Shown in pieces: positions 6,434 through 12,423 of a stretch of 64,000 nucleotides of DNA. How positions within the stretch are numbered: the first letter of the stretch is position 1; every line of letters begins with the position of its first letter. The notes beneath the pieces were generated by a model, which was not told the origin of the DNA, did not search any database, and saw only the letters and a program-made list of their open reading frames with translations. The position numbers and the translations under genes were made by a program. The DNA lies in IMG/VR virus record IMGVR_UViG_3300043463_000045, positions 1 to 64,000 of that record; one strand, given 5' to 3'. This stretch comes from a virus.

Positions 6434-6512
6434 CCTGCGAAGTAGTGTTAACGGTTAGCACATCTGATTGTGGATCAGAGAGAGCAAGGTTCGAATCCTT
6501 CCCGCAGGACCA
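6434..6512 (+). tRNA. tRNA-His(GUG)
   Basis: Acceptor CCTGCG/CGCAGG plus an A-C mismatch, anticodon loop TTGTGGA. The base at -1 is T and position 73 is A, so the otherwise near-universal G-1:C73 pair is absent. That state is known from a clade of alphaproteobacteria. Confidence 0.9.
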
Positions 6513-6528
6513 AAATACCATAAACAAT

Positions 6529-6618
6529 GGATGGTTGTTAGAGTGGTTTATTATCCGCCCCTGGAAAGGGCGGCTACATGAAAGTGTAGCGGGGGTTCGA
6601 ATCCCTCACCATCCGCCA
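6529..6618 (+). tRNA. tRNA-Ser(GGA)
   Basis: Acceptor GGATGGT/ACCATCC, anticodon stem CGCCC/GGGCG, loop CTGGAAA, long variable arm (CTACA/TGTAG), G and CCA. Confidence 0.95.
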
Positions 6619-6627
6619 AAATAGTTG

Positions 6628-6656
6628 TTGACTCTTGATGCGAATCAGGTTATACA
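6628..6656 (+). promoter_or_regulatory. CGAATCA-family promoter inside the tRNA cluster
   Basis: TTGACT, CGAATCA (6641-6647), TATACA, 17-base spacer. A second entry point, twenty bases before tRNA-Cys. Confidence 0.85.
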
Positions 6657-6675
6657 TAATGCAAGAGATAAAAAT

Positions 6676-6764
6676 GGACGTGTGGCCGAGCGGTTCAAGG
6701 CACCGGATTGCAAATCCGGCTAACGAAAGTTATACCGTGTGTTCGAATCACACCACGTCCTCCA
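6676..6764 (+). tRNA. tRNA-Cys(GCA) with long variable arm
   Basis: Acceptor GGACGTG/CACGTCC, anticodon stem CCGGA/TCCGG, loop TTGCAAA, discriminator T (a Cys identity base), CCA. The variable region is 17 bases with a TAAC-GAAA-GTTA hairpin, a class II shape normally limited to Ser, Leu, Tyr and Sec. Confidence 0.9.
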
Positions 6765-6824
6765 ATATTACGACCGATGCTCCCTGATATGGTCAAGTCA
6801 CCATATTACAGGTCGGTCATCTAA

Positions 6825-6951
6825 GCTGGTTGTGGAAGCGGTTTATTCTAATCCACGTAAAGTCAAAACGTCAGCAGTTGATAAGCGATAGAGTCCCATG
6901 AGGGATTATCTTCCTCGCTCATAGTGTTGACGCCGAAAAAATCCAGCACCA
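6825..6951 (+). ncRNA. 127-base CCA-ended structured RNA
   Basis: GCTGG (6825-6829) pairs with CCAGC (6943-6947), then A and CCA. A D-arm-like hairpin GTGGA/TCCAC follows; its loop resembles that of the nearby tRNA-Ser(GGA). The body is a long helix: CGTCA/TGACG around AGCGA/TCGCT around TCCC-ATGA-GGGA. No T-arm or anticodon arm. Confidence 0.45.
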
Positions 6952-6959
6952 TAACATTT

Positions 6960-7043
6960 GGGTGTGCCGCCTCAAGGTGAGGCAGCGGACTGTAACTCCG
7001 TCAGGGAAACCTATGCTTGGTTCGATTCCAAGGACACCCACCA
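6960..7043 (+). tRNA. tRNA-Tyr(GUA), second copy
   Basis: Acceptor GGGTGT/ACACCC, D-stem GCCTC/GAGGC with a short five-base loop, anticodon stem CGGA/TCCG with loop CTGTAAC, long variable arm, T-arm CTTGG TTCGATT CCAAG, A and CCA. Not a recent duplicate of the 5942 gene. Confidence 0.9.
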
Positions 7044-7049
7044 AACTAT

Positions 7050-7153
7050 GAGTGTGAAGTGACAAGACATTATGTGGCCACATAATGTCCAAGGTCTGAT
7101 GTGGCCGTACACCACTAGCGGAAGCGCCTCCTGCGATGGATAAACACTCACCA
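7050..7153 (+). ncRNA. CCA-ended structured RNA
   Basis: GAGTGT (7050-7055) pairs with ACACTC (7144-7149), then A and CCA; T7049 can pair with A7150. The core is a perfect 22-base palindromic hairpin (7067-7088, ACATTATGTGG and its complement) followed by a GC-rich stem. No D, anticodon or T-arm. Confidence 0.45.
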
Positions 7154-7206
7154 AAAATACCTGTGTCTGATTCGGCAGCACGTTAAAAGAAACTCCGACT
7201 GTTTAT

Positions 7207-7283
7207 ACTTCCGTAGCTCAACTGGATAGAGCATTCGCCTACGAAGCGAAAGGTTACAGGTTCGAATCCTGTCGGAAGTGCCA
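7207..7283 (+). tRNA. tRNA-Arg(ACG)
   Basis: Acceptor ACTTCCG/CGGAAGT, anticodon stem TTCGC/GCGAA, loop CTACGAA, G and CCA. A34 would be edited to inosine. Confidence 0.95.
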
Positions 7284-7388
7284 ATATAAGTGTTTGATCT
7301 AGATACTTCCATCCTGCAATTAGCGGGGAGTCGGAGTCGCAATACTAGACAGCATTCGGTTCAAGACGTGAGAACCAGTAAAGTTTAC
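7284..7388 (+). other. noncoding spacer
   Basis: No gene and no CCA-ended element. A GGTTC/GAACC hairpin is seen near 7359-7378. Confidence 0.4.
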
Positions 7389-7464
7389 GGACGGGTAGCT
7401 CAGTTGGTAGAGCACGGAACTTTTAATTCTGTTGTCGTGGGTTCGATTCCCACTCCGTTCACCA
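7389..7464 (+). tRNA. tRNA-Lys(UUU)
   Basis: Acceptor GGACGGG/TCCGTTC (two wobbles), anticodon loop CTTTTAA, T-stem GTGGG/CCCAC, A and CCA. Confidence 0.94.
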
Positions 7465-7474
7465 AAAATATGTA

Positions 7475-7554
7475 ATCAATCTATCCATCATAGAAAAGCA
7501 GTAGCGATACTGTTGTCCAAAGATAGCATCATCGGGGTAAGGGGATTGATACCA
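7475..7554 (+). ncRNA. 80-base CCA-ended structured RNA
   Basis: ATCAATC (7475-7481) pairs perfectly with GATTGAT (7544-7550), then A and CCA. Inside, CTATC/GATAG (7481-7485/7522-7526) and hairpin CAGTA-GCGA-TACTG (7499-7512). tRNA length but no T-arm and no anticodon arm. Confidence 0.48.
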
Positions 7555-7562
7555 CTATAAAT

Positions 7563-7637
7563 GGGAGTGTAGTTCAGTGGTAGAACACGAGTCTCCAAAA
7601 CTCGGTGTCGTGGGTTCGATTCCTACCTCTCTCGCCA
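7563..7637 (+). tRNA. tRNA-Trp(CCA)
   Basis: Acceptor GGGAGTG/CTCTCTC with one mismatch, D-stem GTTC/GAAC, anticodon stem CGAGT/ACTCG, loop CTCCAAA, G and CCA. Confidence 0.93.
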
Positions 7638-7680
7638 TATTCCATAGGCACTGTGCCTAGCAACCCGTAAGGAGAAATAA

Positions 7681-7875
7681 ATGAGTTATCGTAAGATTGA
7701 AGTAAATGGTCAAACATTTGAATATTCTGTTGGACGTTCACATGTCAAAATTAGATATGTTGGAGCATTTGACAAACGCGAAATCGGATATGTAATTGAC
7801 GATTGGGAAGTTCGTGTTAGGCCAAGCGATATTGCTAACTTCATAAAAGAGAAAAACTTACAACTGAAAACATAA
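7681..7875 (+). CDS. hypothetical 64-residue protein between tRNAs
   Basis: Starts seven bases after AAGGAG and ends one base before tRNA-Ser. Lys/Arg-rich, mixed beta-alpha character, no known motif. Translation inside the tRNA operon is unusual and suggests co-expression with the tRNAs. Confidence 0.65.
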   Translation: MSYRKIEVNGQTFEYSVGRSHVKIRYVGAFDKREIGYVIDDWEVRVRPSDIANFIKEKNLQLKT

Positions 7876-7876
7876 T

Positions 7877-7966
7877 GGTGTATTGGGTGAGTGGCTGAAA
7901 CCAGTGGTTTGCTAAACCATCGCAGTTGAAAGACTGCCACAGGTTCGAATCCTGTATACACCGCCA
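7877..7966 (+). tRNA. tRNA-Ser(GCU)
   Basis: Acceptor GGTGTAT/ATACACC, anticodon loop TTGCTAA, long variable arm, G and CCA. The normal partner for AGC/AGU codons, so the ACU tRNA at 2695 is partly redundant. Confidence 0.94.
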
Positions 7967-7980
7967 TACAGTAAGATGTT

Positions 7981-8096
7981 GGTCCGTGTCATACCTCTCT
8001 GTTCTTCTCATTAGAGAAAATGATGTGAAATATTTGCTGCGAAAGCGGCAAGGTCGGATATATAGGTTCCACTCTATATCGGCTAACGGACCTCCA
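7981..8096 (+). ncRNA. 116-base CCA-ended structured RNA
   Basis: GGTCCGT (7981-7987) pairs perfectly with ACGGACC (8086-8092), then T and CCA. Three internal hairpins: TTCTC-ATTA-GAGAA, TGCTGC-GAAA-GCGGCA, and ATATAG/CTATAT with an 8-base loop that starts GTTC. No anticodon arm. Confidence 0.5.
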
Positions 8097-8101
8097 ATTG
8101 A

Positions 8102-8178
8102 TGCGGGTTGGAGAAGTGGTCTATCTCGTCTGGCTCATAACCAGAAGATCGGGGGTTCAAATCCCTCACCCGCCACCA
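8102..8178 (+). tRNA. initiator-like tRNA-fMet(CAU)
   Basis: Acceptor pairs at six positions with a T-C mismatch at 1:72, the hallmark of bacterial initiators (absent 1:72 pair). Sequence through the D-arm (GGAG...CTCGTC) and loop CTCATAA follows initiator tRNA. The anticodon stem has TGG/CCA where the canonical form has GGG/CCC. A and CCA encoded. Confidence 0.85.
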
Positions 8179-8253
8179 ACATAGAATAGGTAGCTGCGAC
8201 TACCTTAGCTAGAAGACTATCTTCAATTATCGTCGTAGAGGTGTTGATAGGTA

Positions 8254-8326
8254 GACTGTTTCGTCTATAGGAAAGGATACTCCTGCGGAGTCGGGGGAGA
8301 GGCGGGTTCGAATCCCGTAACAGTTT
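8254..8326 (+). ncRNA. tRNA-Glu-like element, abnormal anticodon arm
   Basis: Acceptor GACTGTT/AACAGTT, a Glu-type TCGTCTA..AGG D-region, and T-arm GCGGG TTCGAAT CCCGT are intact. The anticodon arm is ACTCC-TGC-GGAGT with a three-base loop, so no normal anticodon exists, and CCA is not encoded. Degenerate tRNA or non-decoding RNA. Confidence 0.45.
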
Positions 8327-8346
8327 TGCTTCTGGCTAGAATTTTC

Positions 8347-8422
8347 GGTGCTGTAACTCAGTCGGTAGAGTGCCTGGCTCATAACTAGGTTGTCGTAGGT
8401 TCGATTCCTACCAGCACCACCA
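8347..8422 (+). tRNA. tRNA with CAU anticodon (Met or Ile2), second
   Basis: Acceptor GGTGCTG/CAGCACC, anticodon stem CCTGG/CTAGG, loop CTCATAA, T-arm GTAGG TTCGATT CCTAC, A and CCA. Third CAU tRNA; elongator Met or a TilS substrate. Confidence 0.92.
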
Positions 8423-8440
8423 AACTTATAAGGACACGAA

Positions 8441-9157
8441 ATGAAAATATGCATATTGACAGGGGCGGGAATTTCCGCAGAAAGCGGAATCAAAACATTT
8501 CGTGATACCGATGGACGTTGGAATGAATATGATGTAACTGATGTAGCAACCCCAGAAGGTTTCTATAAAAATCCAAAACTTGTATTAGACTTCTATAACC
8601 ATAGACGTAAAGAAGTTGCCGATGCAAGACCAAACAAAGCGCATTATGCTTTAGCAGCATTACAGCATAATCCAAATTTTGATGTTACTTTGATTACTCA
8701 AAACGTAGATGACTTACATGAAAAAGCAGGGTCAAAAAACGTATTGCATATGCATGGAAGTTTGCACGAATCTATTTGTAGAAAATGTGGAGACATTACA
8801 ACTGCAAATGAAGTGATGCAAACACACGATATTTGTGATGATTGCTATCATCCTGCATTACGCCCAAACATCGTTTGGTTCGGTGAATTTCCATACTACA
8901 TGGAAGTGATTGATGATGCACTTAGACGTTGTGACATCTTTGTTGCGATTGGAACATCTGGAACAGTTTATCCTGCGGCTGGATTTGTGAAGACTGCAAA
9001 GAAAAAAGCAAGAGCACATACTGTTGAAATCAATCTACATCCTTCTGAAAACAAGTATATGTTTACAGAAAGTATGGATGGGGTTGCAACAGAAATGGTT
9101 CCTGCGTTTGTTGAAAAGTTACTAAGCGGAGAATATGATTACTTGAAAGTTCAGTAG
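8441..9157 (+). CDS. sirtuin, NAD-dependent protein deacylase (CobB-like)
   Basis: 238 residues. GAGISAESGI (residues 8-17) and TQNVDDLHEKAG bind NAD, HGSLHE holds the catalytic His, and a CRKC...CDDC zinc site follows. FYNHRR near residue 52 fits the Tyr-Arg pair of class III sirtuins that remove succinyl or acetyl groups. It consumes NAD, which the phage's own salvage enzymes (39323, 40747) could supply. Starts after AAGGACAC, behind the third CAU tRNA. Confidence 0.92.
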   Translation: MKICILTGAGISAESGIKTFRDTDGRWNEYDVTDVATPEGFYKNPKLVLDFYNHRRKEVADARPNKAHYALAALQHNPNFDVTLITQNVDDLHEKAGSKNVLHMHGSLHESICRKCGDITTANEVMQTHDICDDCYHPALRPNIVWFGEFPYYMEVIDDALRRCDIFVAIGTSGTVYPAAGFVKTAKKKARAHTVEINLHPSENKYMFTESMDGVATEMVPAFVEKLLSGEYDYLKVQ

Positions 9158-9205
9158 GAGGTTGGCTTAGAGGCAGCACATCCTTTAAAGAGTGGAACGA
9201 AGCAC
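9156..9205 (+). ncRNA. segment resembling the 23S rRNA GTPase-associated centre
   Basis: Starting in the sirtuin stop codon, the sequence GGTTGGCTTAGAGGCAGC, then CATCCTTTAAAGAGTG, follows helices 42-44 of 23S rRNA (E. coli about 1051-1108) with a handful of changes over 38 bases, compared from memory. Helix-44-like GTG/CAC closes the second hairpin. It could also be read as a tRNA 5' half with loop CTTTAAA, but no T-arm or matching acceptor strand follows. Bases 9206-9345 show no gene. Confidence 0.5.
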
Positions 9206-9351
9206 CGTGAACGCAAAGAGACTATATCGGGCTGTGAAAACAAGTGGTATAGGGAGAGGCTGGGCGGGAAAATGCGGACAGTAACAGAAACATAATCGCT
9301 CGTTATGATATTTTTGGCTCTGTTTTCCTTTGGCGTAGCAGCACACTATTG

Positions 9352-9359
9352 AATAAATA
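9352..9359 (+). promoter_or_regulatory. possible late promoter
   Basis: AATAAATA, 20 bases before the sulfotransferase-like start; first base off consensus. Confidence 0.4.
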
Positions 9360-9379
9360 TTATTCAAAGGAATAACACA

Positions 9380-10111
9380 ATGAATATTCAAATAATAAGT
9401 AATCCAAGAAATGGTTCGACATATATGCAACGAATGATTTGTCATCACATGACAAGTCTGAACAAAAATTATGTTTGTGTAAATGAACCATTTCTAATAC
9501 CACCAGAAATAACATCTTCGTCTGAAATAGCAAATCTTTTTAATAGTCGGCTGAATTTCATTGAACGACATGACCCCGTAGTAATGAAAACGCATATTAC
9601 TCAAATTGTGGATTTGAAAGACTATGGGGTCATAGATCGATATTACCAAAAAAAATATTATACGATTGTCATATTAAGAAAAGATGTCTTTCAAAGTGCA
9701 TTGAGTCTTGCTATCGCAAATATAAAAAAAGAATTTGTTGAATATCATAACTTCGATAAAGTTGAAATAACAGATGATATGATTATATGGTATGTTGATA
9801 ATCAGTTATGGGATTTGGGATATATATGCAGAAACGATTTTAATATTCAGTATAATGAAATCGTATATATGGAAAATCTTACTTTTGATCCTGTTGTTGA
9901 TTTTGCCAATATGGAACTGTGTAATACACCAATAGAAAATCTAACACCATTTGATATATCTAAATTAAAAGCACCAAGTAAAAAGACAATAGTAGATAAC
10001 TATGACCATCTTAAATTAGTCGCAGAAAAATACTTGTCAACAAAAAAGGTTGAGTTTGCTGATTTCAACGGAACCATGTTAGAAAATTTGAAAATAGATA
10101 TGCGGCCTTAG
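9380..10111 (+). CDS. sulfotransferase-like protein
   Basis: 243 residues. SNPRNGSTYMQ (residues 7-17) matches the 5'-phosphosulfate-binding loop of PAPS sulfotransferases, and LRKDVFQSALSLA near residue 100 matches the 3'-phosphate motif. Sulfation of a surface glycan or phage product is possible. The UAG stop is supplied by bases 8-10 of the following tRNA-Val gene. Confidence 0.7.
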   Translation: MNIQIISNPRNGSTYMQRMICHHMTSLNKNYVCVNEPFLIPPEITSSSEIANLFNSRLNFIERHDPVVMKTHITQIVDLKDYGVIDRYYQKKYYTIVILRKDVFQSALSLAIANIKKEFVEYHNFDKVEITDDMIIWYVDNQLWDLGYICRNDFNIQYNEIVYMENLTFDPVVDFANMELCNTPIENLTPFDISKLKAPSKKTIVDNYDHLKLVAEKYLSTKKVEFADFNGTMLENLKIDMRP

Positions 10112-10176
10112 TTCAGGGGTAGAACGCTGTCCTGACTCGACAGAGGTCAATGGTTCAAATCCATTAGACCGCACCA
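10102..10176 (+). tRNA. tRNA-Val(GAC)
   Basis: Acceptor GCGGCCT/AGACCGC with one mismatch, D-stem GTTC/GAAC, anticodon stem CTGTC/GACAG, loop CTGACTC, T-stem AATGG/CCATT, A and CCA. Its first ten bases are the end of the preceding coding sequence. Confidence 0.93.
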
Positions 10177-10422
10177 TAGATTATTTTACTACATACACGT
10201 GGCCAAAACTAGGGATAAGGCGTTACTCCAAAAAAGTAAAGATGAAGGTTCAACTCCTTTCGTGTCACTGATAGTAATATTTTGGAGCAGCGGGTTAGCA
10301 TGTATTCCCAGTCGTTGTAAGCTAAACGATGTAAAGTTATGTCATAGGAACCTGATGTATAAGTGTTCCGACCACCGTTGTCGTTAAAGAGCGGTTGACC
10401 GCCATGTCTCAAAACTGGTTGT
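10177..10422 (+). other. spacer with degenerate tRNA-like sequence
   Basis: Around 10193-10267 there is a D-stem GCC/GGC, an anticodon-like stem TTACT/AGTAA and a T-arm GAAGG TTCAACT CCTTT, but the acceptor pairs at only five positions, position 33 is C and no CCA follows. The rest (10270-10420) has D-arm-like pieces but no gene. Confidence 0.4.
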
Positions 10423-10498
10423 CCCCAAGTAGCTCAGTTGGTAGAGCACTTGCCTGAAGAGCATGGTGTCGGCGGTTCGATTCCGTCCTTGGGGACCA
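10423..10498 (+). tRNA. tRNA-Phe(GAA)
   Basis: Acceptor CCCCAAG/CTTGGGG, D-stem GCTC/GAGC, anticodon loop CTGAAGA, T-arm GGCGG TTCGATT CCGTC, A and CCA. Confidence 0.94.
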
Positions 10499-10521
10499 TA
10501 TTATTCTAAAGGAGAAAGGAA

Positions 10522-10713
10522 ATGCTTATTATAGGATGCAAACATAGAGCAAACTCATATTCTGCTATAAATGCCGTTAGAAAGCACACTGGAAAAAGTT
10601 TACTTGAAAGTAAAAGACTTATTGAAAGCGTGATGGAAGGAAAGACTGTTGAACTTCCTGATGATTTTGTCCTACGAGAAGATTTGGAAGATGCCAACTT
10701 TTTAGTGGCTTGA
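10522..10713 (+). CDS. ribosomal protein L7/L12 C-terminal-domain-like protein
   Basis: 63 residues behind AAGGAGAAAGG. Residues 14-60 (AVRKHTGKSLLESKRLIESV, then a short strand and DLEDANFLV) follow the L7/L12 C-terminal fold pattern V..VR..TG..L.EAK.LVE. In the ribosome that domain recruits GTPase factors. The N-terminal L10-binding part is missing, so this could compete for or recruit elongation factors (inference). Similarity is moderate. Confidence 0.5.
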   Translation: MLIIGCKHRANSYSAINAVRKHTGKSLLESKRLIESVMEGKTVELPDDFVLREDLEDANFLVA

Positions 10714-10738
10714 CTTATTTGAGTTTTTTTGATATGAT
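10710..10738 (+). promoter_or_regulatory. sigma70-type promoter
   Basis: TTGACT, 17-base spacer, TATGAT; no CGAATCA box. Serves the methyltransferase. The preceding gene's TGA stop lies in the -35. Confidence 0.65.
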
Positions 10739-10756
10739 GTATAAAATGAGGTAAAA

Positions 10757-11650
10757 ATGAAAGTATTAGGACTATTCAGTGGAATCGGTGGCTTTGAACT
10801 TGGGCTTCAACGCGCAGGGTTTGATATAACTGCCATGTGTGAAATCGAAGAACCAGCCACACGGGTTCTAAAAAAGAATTTTCCTAACGCTGTTATTTTT
10901 GACAACGTAAAAACTCTCTCACTGAAAGGTGGAGAGTATGATGTTATGTGCGGGGGGTTCCCTTGCCAAGACATTTCTGTAGGTGGAAAAGGTGCTGGCA
11001 TTACTGGTGAACGTTCTGGATTATGGAAAGAGTATCTACGACTTATAGATGAAGGGAAACCAAAATATGCGATCATTGAAAACGTCTTTGCAATCCTTGG
11101 CAGAGGAATTGAAGTCGTCCTACACGACCTTGCCCAAATCGGGTACGATGCGACTTGGACAATCTACGACTCCAAGTTTTTTGGAGTTCCCCAACGAAGA
11201 CGTAGAGTTTACATTGTGGCCGTCCGTGACGGAATCCCCCTTGGAACCGAAATCTTCAAGTTTAGAGAACGTGATACTGACGAACACAGAAGAAAAGTGG
11301 AATCTATCTCACAAGGCTTTGAGTGGAGTTTTGAGGCGAAGCCAGAAAGAGGGCAAGAAGCCTTTACCTACATCACTCGTCAAAGCAATGCAGAATTTAC
11401 CGAATCAGGATTAGCATCAACTCTTTGTAAACGAGACTATAAACAGTTTACAGATTTGGTAATCACTGAAAATAGAATACGCAGGGTTACTCCAACTGAA
11501 CGACTACTTCTACAGTCGTTCCCAATTGATTGGTTTGATGGTTGCGACCTAACCGATACTCAAAAGTTCGTGTATAATGGAATGACGGTAAATGTCATTC
11601 AGCATGTTGGTGAGTTGATACGGGAATTTGATGATGCACAACAAGTTTGA
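10757..11650 (+). CDS. DNA cytosine-5 methyltransferase
   Basis: 297 residues. Motif I FSGIGGFE, motif IV GGFPCQ with the catalytic Cys, motif VI ENV, motif VIII QRRRRVYIV, motif IX RRVTPTERLLLQSFP and motif X NGMTVNVIQ are in the usual order. The target-recognition part between VIII and IX is short. No restriction enzyme is next to it, so protection of phage DNA is likelier than a restriction-modification pair. Overlaps the next gene by 20 bases. Confidence 0.9.
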   Translation: MKVLGLFSGIGGFELGLQRAGFDITAMCEIEEPATRVLKKNFPNAVIFDNVKTLSLKGGEYDVMCGGFPCQDISVGGKGAGITGERSGLWKEYLRLIDEGKPKYAIIENVFAILGRGIEVVLHDLAQIGYDATWTIYDSKFFGVPQRRRRVYIVAVRDGIPLGTEIFKFRERDTDEHRRKVESISQGFEWSFEAKPERGQEAFTYITRQSNAEFTESGLASTLCKRDYKQFTDLVITENRIRRVTPTERLLLQSFPIDWFDGCDLTDTQKFVYNGMTVNVIQHVGELIREFDDAQQV

Positions 11651-12269
11651 CTTTCAGAAGGTTGAAGATTTCGACAATCACATCAACCTTTCTATTCCAA
11701 ACTACCAAGGACTATATGACGTTTTTAGAGCCATAGCCCTTGAATACATGCCACCAGAGGGTCAGTGCGTTGACATTGGATGTAGCACTGGTAAGTTTCT
11801 CAATGACCTCTCTGCCTCAACAGAGGGCTTCTACGTAGGTATTGACGTAGTTGAAATGGCGTCTGATAAAAATTTTGTGTTTCTCAACCAAGATGTAATC
11901 ACTGCATTGGAAAACTTTACATCCGTTGACCTGATCGTATCTATGTTCACGTTACAGTTTCTTGGTAAATACAAACGCCGACAAGTTGTAAAAAAGTTGA
12001 AAGAGTTGATAGACAACGGTGCAACACTGCTACTTGCCGAAAAGGTATTCAGTGATACCGCCAAACTAAACTCTATCATGACAAAAGAACACTACAACCA
12101 AAAACGAAAACACTTCACCGATACTGAGATTTTGGATAAAGATTACAGTTTGATTGGTAAGATGTTTTGTTTGACTAATGCCGAAATCACCGAAGAATTG
12201 AAATATCTTGGTCATGCAGACCAAGTTTGGCAAAGCTATAACTTTCGTGGTTGGGTAGTAAGACGATAA
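11631..12269 (+). CDS. CmoA-like methyltransferase-fold enzyme
   Basis: 212 residues from ATG 11631 (ATG 11634 also possible). FDFQKVEDF and S-P-Y at the N-terminus, VDIGCSTG (motif I), MFTLQFL, ATLLLAEK, H-KRKHFT-TEI and W-SYNF track E. coli CmoA along its length. CmoA makes carboxy-S-adenosylmethionine for cmo5U34 in tRNAs reading NNN family boxes. The phage tRNA-Leu(UAG) would be a natural substrate, with host CmoB completing the step (inference). Plain methyltransferase is the alternative. Confidence 0.65.
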   Translation: MMHNKFDFQKVEDFDNHINLSIPNYQGLYDVFRAIALEYMPPEGQCVDIGCSTGKFLNDLSASTEGFYVGIDVVEMASDKNFVFLNQDVITALENFTSVDLIVSMFTLQFLGKYKRRQVVKKLKELIDNGATLLLAEKVFSDTAKLNSIMTKEHYNQKRKHFTDTEILDKDYSLIGKMFCLTNAEITEELKYLGHADQVWQSYNFRGWVVRR

Positions 12270-12272
12270 ATA
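12265..12272 (+). promoter_or_regulatory. late promoter box
   Basis: GATAAATA, overlapping the CmoA-like stop and eight bases before tRNA-Thr. Confidence 0.5.
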
Positions 12273-12279
12273 CTTTTAT

Positions 12280-12354
12280 GCTGCGGTAGCTCAGTGGTAG
12301 AGCACTTCATTGGTAATGAAGAGGTCAAGAGTTCAATCCTCTTTCGCAGCACCA
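12280..12354 (+). tRNA. tRNA-Thr(GGU)
   Basis: Acceptor GCTGCGG/TCGCAGC, anticodon loop TTGGTAA, T-arm AAGAG TTCAATC CTCTT, A and CCA. Confidence 0.94.
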
Positions 12355-12370
12355 TTTTCCAACAATGTAG

Positions 12371-12399
12371 TTGACTTCTTTCACGAATCAGTATATAAA
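12371..12399 (+). promoter_or_regulatory. CGAATCA-family promoter
   Basis: TTGACT, CGAATCA (12384-12390), TATAAA, 17-base spacer; drives the 12424 gene. Confidence 0.88.
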
Positions 12400-12423
12400 C
12401 ATACTGTGAGAAGGAGATACGAA

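Noticed and set aside
6601-6801. Long minus-strand open frames across tRNA genes (several between 5679 and 8493)
   Set aside because: They are frames read through tRNA sequence on the opposite strand, without ribosome sites or independent support.
7284-7554. Short strings like the 23S peptidyl-transferase centre (GTGTTTG, CATCCTG, GGTTCA near 7290-7375; CGGGG-TAA-GG-TTGATACC near 7536)
   Set aside because: Matches are 6-8 bases each with large gaps, and such strings are expected by chance when comparing several kb of spacer with conserved rRNA.
9215-9345. RNase P RNA-like order of short words (CGGGCT, ATAGGG, GGGAAAA, ACAGTAACAGAAA)
   Set aside because: The most conserved RNase P block (GGAAAGTCC) is missing and no P4 helix could be built.
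10280-10420. Possible 16S rRNA 790-region similarity (GGAGCAG...TAAACGATGT)
   Set aside because: The matching words are short, and the same bases read equally well as pieces of a degenerate tRNA-Met D-arm.
11049-11414. 121-codon plus-strand frame inside the cytosine methyltransferase gene
   Set aside because: Lies wholly inside the methyltransferase gene in another frame, with no ribosome site and no recognisable motif.
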